Shown here: positions 1 to 8,565 of the stretch, one piece after another
How positions within the stretch are numbered: the stretch's first letter is position 1
Layout: every line of letters begins with the position of its first letter
Origin: Bacteroides sp. CAG:144
GTDB lineage: Bacteria; Bacteroidota; Bacteroidia; Bacteroidales; UBA11471
DNA length: 8,565 nucleotides
Reading direction: 5' to 3'
NCBI GenBank assembly: GCA_000434215.1
Contig: HF999700.1
Location: 2,760-11,324 of the forward strand
Program-made: the position numbers and the translations under genes
Notes under the pieces: generated by a model
The model's input: the letters and a program-made list of their open reading frames with translations, nothing else
What the model was told of the DNA's origin: nothing
The model's database searches: none

Positions 1-82
1 TAATTTTGTTCGCATAAAAGTTCCTATTTTCTAATATAAGGTAATTTTCGCATCGGAAGCCGGGATTCTGAAAAACCTTTTG

Positions 83-90
83 TACCTTTG
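83..90 (+). promoter_or_regulatory. Bacteroidota-type -7 promoter element for the FKBP gene
   Basis: TACCTTTG fits the Bacteroidota sigma-ABfr -7 consensus TAnnTTTG. It lies 40 bp before the ATG at 131, which predicts a transcript start near 97 and a short AT-rich leader of about 35 nt. No TTTG appears 19-21 bp upstream, so the -33 half is weak or absent. The leader has no Shine-Dalgarno sequence, as is usual in this phylum. Confidence 0.65.
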
Positions 91-130
91 CACAAAGAGT
101 ATATGAAATCAATTTTTTAATATCATATTT

Positions 131-691
131 ATGGAAACAATCAAACCCGGACAATTTGTCGAATTGACTTATGACCTTTTTGTCGGCCCTGAAAACGAGT
201 TGATGGAGCGGGCTACGCCCGAGGCTCCGTTGCGATTTGTATTCGGTACTGAACAGATGCTTCCCTCGTTCGAAACGAAAATCAAGGATTTGAAAGTAGG
301 CGATACTTTCGATTTTGTTATTCCTTGCAACGATGCTTATGGGGAACGTGATGAAGATCATGTTCTGGAACTTGAGAAAAAGATGTTCGAGGTCGATGGT
401 AAATTCGATGAAGAATATATTTTCCCCGGTAATACGGTGCCGATGATGGATGCTCATGGCAATCGCCTTAACGGTTCGGTTCTCGAAGTGAAGGACAATA
501 TCGTGGTGATGGACTTTAATCACCCGCTTGCGGGAGAAGACTTGCATTTTGTGGGTGCGGTGAAGACCGTACGTCCTGCTACGCCCGAGGAACTCAATCC
601 CGTGCAATCTTGCGGTTGCGGCTGCGACAGTTGCGGAGGTGGTTGCGGCGATCACGGCCATGATGGCTGTGAAGGCGGCTGTTGCCATTGA
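131..691 (+). CDS. slyD: SlyD-like FKBP-type peptidyl-prolyl cis-trans isomerase with metal-binding tail
   Basis: This 186-residue cytosolic protein is predicted to catalyse cis-trans isomerisation of X-Pro bonds and to act as a chaperone. There is no signal peptide. The FKBP fold is split. Residues 1-72 carry the first part, including VFGTEQMLPSFE at 37-48, LKVGD at 54-58 and AYGERDEDHV at 69-78. An insert-in-flap chaperone domain follows at roughly 75-122. The fold closes at 125-148 with DFNHPLAGEDLHF, the SlyD hallmark (NHxLAGxxLxF). The last 26 residues hold eight Cys and three His (C161, C163, C165, C168, C172, C180, C184, C185; H175, H177, H186), like the nickel/zinc-binding tail of Escherichia coli SlyD. 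The ATG at 131 is favoured by the promoter 40 bp upstream and by an N-terminus that begins directly at the fold. The gene stands alone and ends at a strong terminator. Metal identity is inferred, and a role in hydrogenase maturation cannot be judged from this window. Confidence 0.93.
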   Translation: METIKPGQFVELTYDLFVGPENELMERATPEAPLRFVFGTEQMLPSFETKIKDLKVGDTFDFVIPCNDAYGERDEDHVLELEKKMFEVDGKFDEEYIFPGNTVPMMDAHGNRLNGSVLEVKDNIVVMDFNHPLAGEDLHFVGAVKTVRPATPEELNPVQSCGCGCDSCGGGCGDHGHDGCEGGCCH

Positions 692-708
692 TGAGAATAT
701 CTCCCGAT

Positions 709-747
709 AAAACAAAGGGCCGTGTATAAAACGGCCCTTTGTTTTTT
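709..747. terminator. Bidirectional intrinsic terminator between slyD-like gene and gpsA
   Basis: A perfect 15-bp stem (709-723 with 731-745) has a GC-rich core, AGGGCCGT/ACGGCCCT, a 7-nt loop and a T-run through 747 on the plus strand. The matching A-run at the left base gives a short T-run on the minus strand. The hairpin sits 17 bp after the FKBP stop and 8 bp after the gpsA stop, so it can end both convergent transcripts. Confidence 0.93.
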
Positions 748-755
748 GAGAAAGA

Positions 756-1754
756 TCAATGTAGCGACTCGGCAAGTTGTCGCAGTTCGCAAGGAATCGA
801 TTTGCGTTTGTATAGGATATTATACACGGCATTCAAGATAGGCATTTCCACCTGTAACTTTTCATTGATTTCGGTGATGCACTTGGTGCCGTAATATCCT
901 TCGGCGATCATCTCCATTTCGGTTTGAGCCGCCTTTACCGAGTATCCTTTACCTATCATGGTGCCGAACAGGAAATTACGGCTGAAACGCGAATATGCCG
1001 TTACCAGAAGGTCGCCCAAATAAGCAGGCTCGCAAATATTGCGCAGGTGAGGATTGGCCGCATTGACAAATCGCTGCAATTCCTGTATGGCATTCGATAC
1101 CAGTACAGCTTGAAGATTGTCGCCGTATTTCATACCGTTGCATATCCCGGCTGCTATGGCATAGACGTTTTTCAGTACCGCGGCGTATTCGATGCCTTCT
1201 ACATCGGTCGACGTAGTCGTGCGCATGAATGGAGTCGCCAATAAGTCGGCTGCCATTTGAGCGCGCCTTAAATTGGGGCATCCTATGGTGAGGAACGAAA
1301 GCCTTTCGAGGGCGACTTCTTCGGCATGACAAGGCCCTCCGATAACAGCCAGATTATCGCCCGGAACTTTGAAATTCTTTTTCAGGTAATCGGTAATAAT
1401 CAGGTTTTCGTCGGGTACGATGCCTTTTATGGCCGAGATAATGAATTTCTCCTGCAAAGCTTTGCTTTTCAACTTTTTGAGTTGGGCTTTGATGTAGGGC
1501 GAGGGAGTAACCAGTATCAGTGTGTCTGATTCTTTGACAATATCGTTGATGTCGGTCGAAAAACTGATACGGCTGATTTCGAACTTGACACTCGATAAAT
1601 ACATCGGATTCCGACCGGAACGAATAAATTCTTCGATGGTATTTTCGTTACGGATATACCAATTGATTGAGTCGGTATTGCACAATACAAGTTTCGCAAT
1701 GGCCGTAGCCCATGTCCCGCCTCCGATAATGGCTACTTTTCCCGGTAGATTCAT
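756..1754 (-). CDS. gpsA: NAD(P)H-dependent glycerol-3-phosphate dehydrogenase
   Basis: This cytosolic enzyme reduces dihydroxyacetone phosphate to sn-glycerol-3-phosphate, the backbone precursor for phospholipids. At 332 residues it is a normal length for the family. The N-terminal Rossmann domain starts at VAIIGGGTWATAIA (7-20), the GxGxWG(A)TA dinucleotide-binding loop. Conserved substrate-site features are SAIKG with K110, GGPCHAEEVA (139-148, the family GPSFAxEVA motif), the catalytic lysine in VLKNVYAIAAG (K195), D248 in GDLLVT, and SRN at 258-260 before FLFG. The start at 1754 places the binding loop at the usual distance from the N-terminus. lysS ends 28 bp upstream on the same strand with no terminator between them, so the two are very likely co-transcribed. 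The gene ends 8 bp before the shared terminator hairpin. One variation is GPCHAEE in place of the more common GPSFAxE, which I read as a lineage difference and not as a defect. Confidence 0.96.
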   Translation of the reverse strand: MNLPGKVAIIGGGTWATAIAKLVLCNTDSINWYIRNENTIEEFIRSGRNPMYLSSVKFEISRISFSTDINDIVKESDTLILVTPSPYIKAQLKKLKSKALQEKFIISAIKGIVPDENLIITDYLKKNFKVPGDNLAVIGGPCHAEEVALERLSFLTIGCPNLRRAQMAADLLATPFMRTTTSTDVEGIEYAAVLKNVYAIAAGICNGMKYGDNLQAVLVSNAIQELQRFVNAANPHLRNICEPAYLGDLLVTAYSRFSRNFLFGTMIGKGYSVKAAQTEMEMIAEGYYGTKCITEINEKLQVEMPILNAVYNILYKRKSIPCELRQLAESLH

Positions 1755-1782
1755 GCTATTCTTTCACAATTTAGGTTGGGTG

Positions 1783-3510
1783 CTATCGAGCTTTCTCTAC
1801 CCAAGATTTTACGTCATCGGGGGTAGGATTGTTCAGCTCGAGTTTGAATTTTTTATTCAATCCGCACAAATCCTGTTGCAACTTGTTCGGATTGGCTCCG
1901 GCCAGTGCTTCGAGAGTGAGGTATCCGGCTTTTTGCACGGCAGGAATCCATTCTTTGGGTACACCGATTTCTATAAATGCATTGTCGGCATCTTTTTTCT
2001 GGGTTTTCTCCGGACGCATTTGCGGGAAGAAAAGAACTTCTTGTATTGTAGATTGTCCGGTCATGAGCATGACGAGACGATCCATACCTATGCCCATACC
2101 CGATGTGGGAGGCATGCCGTATTCGAGGGCGCGAATGAAATCGTTGTCGATAAACATCGCTTCGTCATCTCCTTTTTCCGAGAGTCGCAGTTGTTCTTCA
2201 AAACGGTATCGCTGGTCGATCGGATCGTTCAGTTCCGAGTAGGCGTTACACAACTCTTTGCCGTTGACCATGAGTTCAAAACGTTCGGTCAGTTCGGGAT
2301 TGTTGCGATGACGTTTTGTGAGGGGAGACATCTCGATGGGATAGTCGGTGATGAATGTCGGCTGTATGTAATTGCCTTCGCATTTTTCTCCGAAAATTTC
2401 GTCGATAAGTTTTCCTTTGCCCATCGAATCGTCGATTTCGATATTCAACTGGCGGCATACGTCGCGCAGTTGTGCTTCGTCCATGCCGGTTATGTCGATA
2501 CCCGTAAATTCTTTGATGGCATCGATCATCGTTACCCGTTTATACGGAGCCTTGAAGTCGATGAGGTTGTCTCCGATTTTTACCTGAGTGGTGCCGTTCA
2601 CGTCGAGAGCTATTTTTTCGAGCATCTGTTCGGTGAAGCTCATCATCCAGTTATAGTCTTTGTAAGAGACATATATTTCCATACAGGTAAATTCGGGGTT
2701 GTGCGTACGGTCCATACCCTCGTTGCGGAAGTTTTTCGAGAACTCGTATACTCCTTCAAAACCGCCTACGATGAGTCGTTTCAGATATAGTTCGTCGGCG
2801 ATACGCAAGTAGAGAGGTATGTCGAGTGCGTTATGGTGCGTAATAAAAGGCCGTGCGGCGGCTCCTCCCGGTATCGATTGCAGAATCGGAGTTTCCACCT
2901 CCATATATCCTCGGGCGTTGAAAAATTCGCGCATCGAATTGTAAACTTTATTGCGCTTGATGAATATTTCTTTAACACCTTCGTTTACGACCAGATCGAC
3001 GTAACGCTGGCGATAGCGCAGTTCGGGGTCTTCAAATGCGTCATACACGACACCGTCTTTTACTTTGACGATGGGGAGTGGCCGTAAAGATTTCGACAAT
3101 ACGGTCAGTTCTTGGGCATGAATGGTGATTTCTCCCATTTGGGTACGGAATACATAGCCCTTTATACCGATGAAGTCGCCGATGTCGAGCAGTTTCTTGA
3201 ATACGGTATTGTATAATTCCTTGTCCTCACCGGGACAAAGGTCGTCTCGGGAAATGTAAACCTGAATGCGGCCTTTCGAGTCTTTCAACTCTATAAAAGA
3301 GGCTTTTCCCATGATGCGGCGGCTCATGATGCGCCCTGCTACCGATACTTCCCGTTGGGGAGCATCGTCGGAAAATGTTTCCTTGATTTCGTCGGTATAA
3401 GCGTTTACGATATATTCGGCAGCGGGGTATGGCTCTATGCCCATTTTCCGCATTTCATCGAGGCTGTTGCGGCGAATGATTTCTTGTTCGCTCAGTTCGA
3501 GTATATTCAT
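1783..3510 (-). CDS. lysS: Lysyl-tRNA synthetase, class II, with C-terminal extension
   Basis: This enzyme activates lysine with ATP and charges tRNA-Lys in the cytosol. The 575-residue protein has an N-terminal OB-fold anticodon-binding domain at about 55-140 and a class II catalytic core from about 160 to 500. Motif 1 is around [10 protein letters not shown] (201-210) with GGAAARPF. Motif 2 is [15 protein letters not shown] (261-275) with the invariant Arg and Glu. Motif 3 is [12 protein letters not shown] (471-482). The core ends at FFPQMRPE (495-502), where typical LysRS proteins such as the E. coli one (about 505 residues) stop. Here a further 71 residues (505-575) follow, containing [21 protein letters not shown] and a final helix ending in EKAR. 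This looks like a small helix-hairpin-helix-like unit. I recall similar tails in Bacteroidales LysRS, so it is probably lineage-typical. The gene lies downstream of secA, separated by a hairpin, and is followed closely by gpsA. A purine-rich AAGAAAG just before the ATG is the only RBS-like sequence. Confidence 0.97.
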   Translation of the reverse strand: MNILELSEQEIIRRNSLDEMRKMGIEPYPAAEYIVNAYTDEIKETFSDDAPQREVSVAGRIMSRRIMGKASFIELKDSKGRIQVYISRDDLCPGEDKELYNTVFKKLLDIGDFIGIKGYVFRTQMGEITIHAQELTVLSKSLRPLPIVKVKDGVVYDAFEDPELRYRQRYVDLVVNEGVKEIFIKRNKVYNSMREFFNARGYMEVETPILQSIPGGAAARPFITHHNALDIPLYLRIADELYLKRLIVGGFEGVYEFSKNFRNEGMDRTHNPEFTCMEIYVSYKDYNWMMSFTEQMLEKIALDVNGTTQVKIGDNLIDFKAPYKRVTMIDAIKEFTGIDITGMDEAQLRDVCRQLNIEIDDSMGKGKLIDEIFGEKCEGNYIQPTFITDYPIEMSPLTKRHRNNPELTERFELMVNGKELCNAYSELNDPIDQRYRFEEQLRLSEKGDDEAMFIDNDFIRALEYGMPPTSGMGIGMDRLVMLMTGQSTIQEVLFFPQMRPEKTQKKDADNAFIEIGVPKEWIPAVQKAGYLTLEALAGANPNKLQQDLCGLNKKFKLELNNPTPDDVKSWVEKAR

Positions 3511-3530
3511 TTGCTTTCTTGTTTCTCTTA

Positions 3531-3560
3531 TATCCGGAGGTGTCGACCCACCTCCGGATA
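3531..3560. repeat. Perfect 12-bp inverted repeat in the secA-lysS intergenic region
   Basis: The arms 3531-3542 (TATCCGGAGGTG) and 3549-3560 are exact reverse complements around a 6-nt loop. The repeat lies 43 bp past the secA stop and 20 bp before the lysS ATG. No T-run follows it on either strand, so it is not a standard intrinsic terminator. The minus-strand RNA would form a stable hairpin at the lysS leader, with a stem core pairing GGAGGUG with CACCUCC. It may be a pause, processing or stability element, or a terminator that lacks a U-tract. A TAATTTTA sequence (3566-3559, minus strand), one mismatch from the -7 consensus, overlaps its edge and could be a weak lysS promoter. Confidence 0.8.
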
Positions 3561-3603
3561 AAATTAAATGGAAGTTTTCGTTATTTCGTGTAGATGTTGT
3601 TAC

Positions 3604-6909
<3,306 letters not shown>

Positions 6910-6956
6910 AGTAATATTTCGGTTATATTTTTTTATGAAATAAGTATACCCATGCT

Positions 6957-6971
6957 ATTGCCGGAGGCAAT
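6957..6971. other. Hairpin in the secA 5' leader
   Basis: ATTGCC and GGCAAT form a perfect 6-bp stem around a 3-nt loop. Flanking TACCC (6947-6951) and GGGTA (6973-6977) can add 5 bp through an asymmetric internal loop. With the promoter at 6995-6988, transcription should begin near 6981, so this structure would sit at the very 5' end of the roughly 70-nt secA leader. A 5'-end stability or translation-control role is inferred only. Confidence 0.5.
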
Positions 6972-6987
6972 CGGGTACAATACATTG

Positions 6988-6995
6988 CAAAGATA
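6988..6995 (-). promoter_or_regulatory. Bacteroidota-type -7 promoter element for secA
   Basis: On the minus strand this reads TATCTTTG, a full match to TAnnTTTG. It lies about 80 bp before the secA start. No TTTG is found at the -33 position. secA may therefore be transcribed separately from the upstream Lnb-family gene, which ends 192 bp before the secA start without a clear terminator. Confidence 0.65.
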
Positions 6996-7101
6996 GATAA
7001 AATGCTTGAATTTCGGGCTTTTTCTCGTGTAAAATAGCATTAAATGACGGGGAGGCGGCCGTTTCTTCGTTCCCGGGGTTTTCGATGTCGCTTTCCGGCG
7101 A

Positions 7102-8277
7102 CTACAATCGTCCGTTCTTCCGTTCTATCCAGAGCCATGTGATACTGCGCACAGCCGGTATGAGTGCCAACGGAATGAATGCCGGATTGAAGACTTGCGG
7201 CAGGAAAGGCATGGCGATGATCGTTCCGGCAGAGACGAGCAGCAATACCGACATGAGCCTTGTCGTAATGCGTTTGCCGGGGGCGAATGCTTCGCACAAA
7301 GCGATGGCCCATAAGAACGGGTGGCACCACAGAGCCGAGTAGTTGGGCGATGTGGCCGGGTGTATCGAGATGAAAATAAGGAAAAACAAGACACAGCCGA
7401 AGAGTCCGTACAGCCCGAAAATCACATAGTCGGGCGCTCGTATATGGCGACCCCGGCGGTATTCCCATATCGAGAAGACGGCGACGAGTGCAAAGAGCAA
7501 GGTGAATACGACGAGAGGGGTGAATAGCGTGGGGGAGTTTTCTCCCGATATGCCCGATACGCCTTCGTAGGTGTGCGTTTCCCCGGTTAGCGGTCGCATG
7601 ACGCCGGTATCATCGACGATGCTGGCCTTTCCTGCGTTCTCCATCAGTATCGAGGGCAGGAACATTTGTTCCTCGAATGTGGCGGTACGATCGAGCGGTG
7701 CACCCAATGCCAAGTCTATGCCGAATGTGAGCCAGGGGTGATTGCGTGTGTGGCGGTGTATCAGTTCCCTGAACGTTGCGGTTGACGCGTTGCTTTCGTC
7801 ATATACGATCCGTCCCGACAGGCATTGTTCTATTTTGTCCCGGGGGCGGGTGGCGCAGTTGTCGAAGAGAAAATTGTACCGGTAGATGCGTCGGTCGGGT
7901 TCCATGTTCACGAGCAGGGCATCGAGCAGTCGGCCGGCCTCGGCTGTCGTGAGCGAGAGTTCCTGCTCGTAGACCGTGCTGCCGCGCAGTACATAACTGT
8001 ATATGAAGTCCCGGTATGCGGCAGCCCCGATACTGTAATCGGTCTCCCCTTTGGTGAAACGGTAGAAGAAATGCGGGGCATTGAAGTCGAATACGCCGTA
8101 ATGGAAAACGATGTCGTTGTGCCGGTCGCGCACCCGTATGCCTGTGTGTCCGAAGAGTTCATACGCTTGCCCGCCCGGCGCGGCGGTGAGCAGTGAGATA
8201 CGCAGGCTGTCGCTCTTCTCTGCGACGGCAGGGACGCAAAAGATAAGGGTCAACAGGCAGAAATACAATTTTTTCAT
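7102..8277 (-). CDS. DUF4105 / Lnb-type lipoprotein N-acyltransferase family protein
   Basis: This is a 391-residue inner-membrane protein. A signal peptide (residues 1-19, MKKLYF...VPAVA) is followed by a periplasmic domain to about 248 and five predicted membrane helices (about 250-271, 283-305, 313-331, 340-358, 361-384). This is the layout of the DUF4105 family, now linked to Lnb, the Bacteroides enzyme class that adds the third acyl chain to the N-terminal Cys of lipoproteins in bacteria lacking Lnt. Family hallmarks are ELFGHTGIRV (40-49, H44), YGVFDF (60-65), RFTKGETDY (73-81), YNFLFDNCATRPRD (134-147, C141) and HPATSPNYSALW between helices 2 and 3. H44 and C141 are plausible thiol-acyltransferase residues; that assignment is my inference. 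The start at 8277 is set by the signal peptide. Whether this copy is the main Lnb or a paralogue cannot be told here. It lies upstream of secA on the same strand and is divergent from the pgi-like gene. Confidence 0.85.
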   Translation of the reverse strand: MKKLYFCLLTLIFCVPAVAEKSDSLRISLLTAAPGGQAYELFGHTGIRVRDRHNDIVFHYGVFDFNAPHFFYRFTKGETDYSIGAAAYRDFIYSYVLRGSTVYEQELSLTTAEAGRLLDALLVNMEPDRRIYRYNFLFDNCATRPRDKIEQCLSGRIVYDESNASTATFRELIHRHTRNHPWLTFGIDLALGAPLDRTATFEEQMFLPSILMENAGKASIVDDTGVMRPLTGETHTYEGVSGISGENSPTLFTPLVVFTLLFALVAVFSIWEYRRGRHIRAPDYVIFGLYGLFGCVLFFLIFISIHPATSPNYSALWCHPFLWAIALCEAFAPGKRITTRLMSVLLLVSAGTIIAMPFLPQVFNPAFIPLALIPAVRSITWLWIERKNGRL

Positions 8278-8319
8278 GATGGCTGCGTATATATGGGTAT
8301 GATTTACCCTTTCGGCCGA

Positions 8320-8327
8320 TAAAGGTA
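8320..8327 (-). promoter_or_regulatory. Possible -7 element for the Lnb/DUF4105 gene
   Basis: The minus strand reads TACCTTTA, one mismatch (final A for G) from TAnnTTTG, 43 bp before the ATG at 8277. No well-spaced TTTG is seen upstream. It is offered as the best candidate in the divergent intergenic region. Confidence 0.35.
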
Positions 8328-8407
8328 CGATTTTTTCAGAAAGCAGGGGGCGAAACCGTTTGTTTTTTTGTTTTCTGTCATATTCATTGAAAAATATAGG
8401 CGCATTG

Positions 8408-8439
8408 TTTGCCGTTTTCTGCGGAAATAGTTATTTTTG
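8408..8439 (+). promoter_or_regulatory. Full Bacteroidota promoter (-33 TTTG, -7 TATTTTTG) for the pgi-like gene
   Basis: TTTG at 8408-8411 and TATTTTTG at 8432-8439 are separated by 20 bp, the ideal arrangement for the Bacteroidota primary sigma factor. Transcription should start about 7 nt later, giving a leader of roughly 27 nt with no Shine-Dalgarno sequence. A T-rich stretch just upstream (from about 8359) may act like an UP element. This is the best-formed promoter in the window. Confidence 0.8.
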
Positions 8440-8472
8440 AAAACAAGAAATTACGTGAGTTAACTAAATATT

Positions 8473-8565
8473 ATGGAAACGATTAAATTCTCTTACGAAA
8501 AAGCTCTCGATAAAGAGGCTGTCCGTTCGGTCGCCGGTGAAGCGGCCGCCGCACAAAAGACATTG
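8473..8565 (+). CDS. pgi: N-terminal fragment, probable glucose-6-phosphate isomerase (cut by window end)
   Basis: Only the first 31 codons are present, and the reading frame is open to the window end. The N-terminus METIKFSYEKAL resembles the (V/I)RFDYSKAL opening of bacterial glucose-6-phosphate isomerases of the roughly 445-residue type. The following KEAV...AAAAQKTL fits the helix that precedes the first GxxFLGW motif in that family. Pgi interconverts glucose-6-phosphate and fructose-6-phosphate in the cytosol. Proximity to gpsA and lysS also fits, since I recall these three genes clustering in Bacteroides. No catalytic motif lies inside the window, so the identification rests on the short N-terminus and context. 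The ATG at 8473 is supported by a complete promoter 34 bp upstream. Confidence 0.6.
   Translation, partial: METIKFSYEKALDKEAVRSVAGEAAAAQKTL

Noticed and set aside
1..8. TAATTTTG at the window edge, matching the -7 consensus
   Set aside because: The -33 region is outside the window and the site is about 120 bp from the nearest start. AT-rich sequence yields such matches by chance, and a nearer promoter exists at 83-90.
103..120. A five-codon upstream ORF (MKSIF) in the FKBP leader
   Set aside because: It is very short, in an AT-rich leader, and has no regulatory residue pattern. A chance ATG and stop is the simpler reading.
1522..2790. A 422-codon open frame on the plus strand, opposite lysS and the start of gpsA
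   Set aside because: It lies antisense to two clearly recognised enzymes, has Phe/Val/Asp-rich composition without any domain, and arises from the absence of complementary stop codons in the real genes.
7001..7041. AATGCT...AGCATT inverted repeat upstream of the secA promoter
   Set aside because: Only six base pairs separated by 29 nt; not a stable hairpin and no terminator features. It may be chance in AT-rich sequence.
7087..7102. Short GTCGC/GCGAC hairpin touching the stop codon of the Lnb-family gene
   Set aside because: A 5-bp stem with no following T-run is too weak to call a terminator.

Overview
This window looks like a core housekeeping segment of a Bacteroidota chromosome, most likely from the order Bacteroidales. 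Several points support this. The promoters carry the Bacteroidota -7 element TAnnTTTG, and start codons lack clear Shine-Dalgarno sequences. SecA is about 1100 residues long because of two insertions. Lysyl-tRNA synthetase has an extra C-terminal domain. A DUF4105/Lnb-type lipoprotein N-acyltransferase family protein is also present. I cannot name the genus from this sequence alone.

Layout. From the left, a plus-strand gene encodes a SlyD-like FKBP prolyl isomerase with a metal-binding Cys/His tail (131-691). It ends at a strong bidirectional terminator (709-747), which it shares with a convergent minus-strand block. Read in its own direction, that block runs Lnb/DUF4105 membrane protein (8277-7102), secA (6909-3604), lysS (3510-1783) and gpsA (1754-756). 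A promoter and a structured leader lie before secA. A perfect 12-bp inverted repeat separates secA from lysS, and lysS and gpsA are only 28 bp apart. At the right edge, divergent from the Lnb gene, a strong promoter precedes the first 31 codons of a plus-strand gene that resembles glucose-6-phosphate isomerase (pgi).

How the genes fit together. SecA drives preproteins through SecYEG. The Lnb-family protein probably finishes maturation of exported lipoproteins. GpsA makes glycerol-3-phosphate for phospholipids, LysS charges tRNA-Lys, the FKBP protein folds proteins and binds metal, and Pgi is a central glycolytic enzyme. The common theme is envelope biogenesis plus basic metabolism.

I found no mobile element, CRISPR array, tRNA, rRNA, phage gene or defence-like cassette, and no convincing undescribed system. 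The items most worth a second look are the SecA insertions, the LysRS C-terminal domain, the predicted Cys/His active site of the Lnb-family protein, the two leader or intergenic hairpins, and the possible rearrangement of a lysS-gpsA-pgi cluster. No intergenic gap exceeds about 200 bp.
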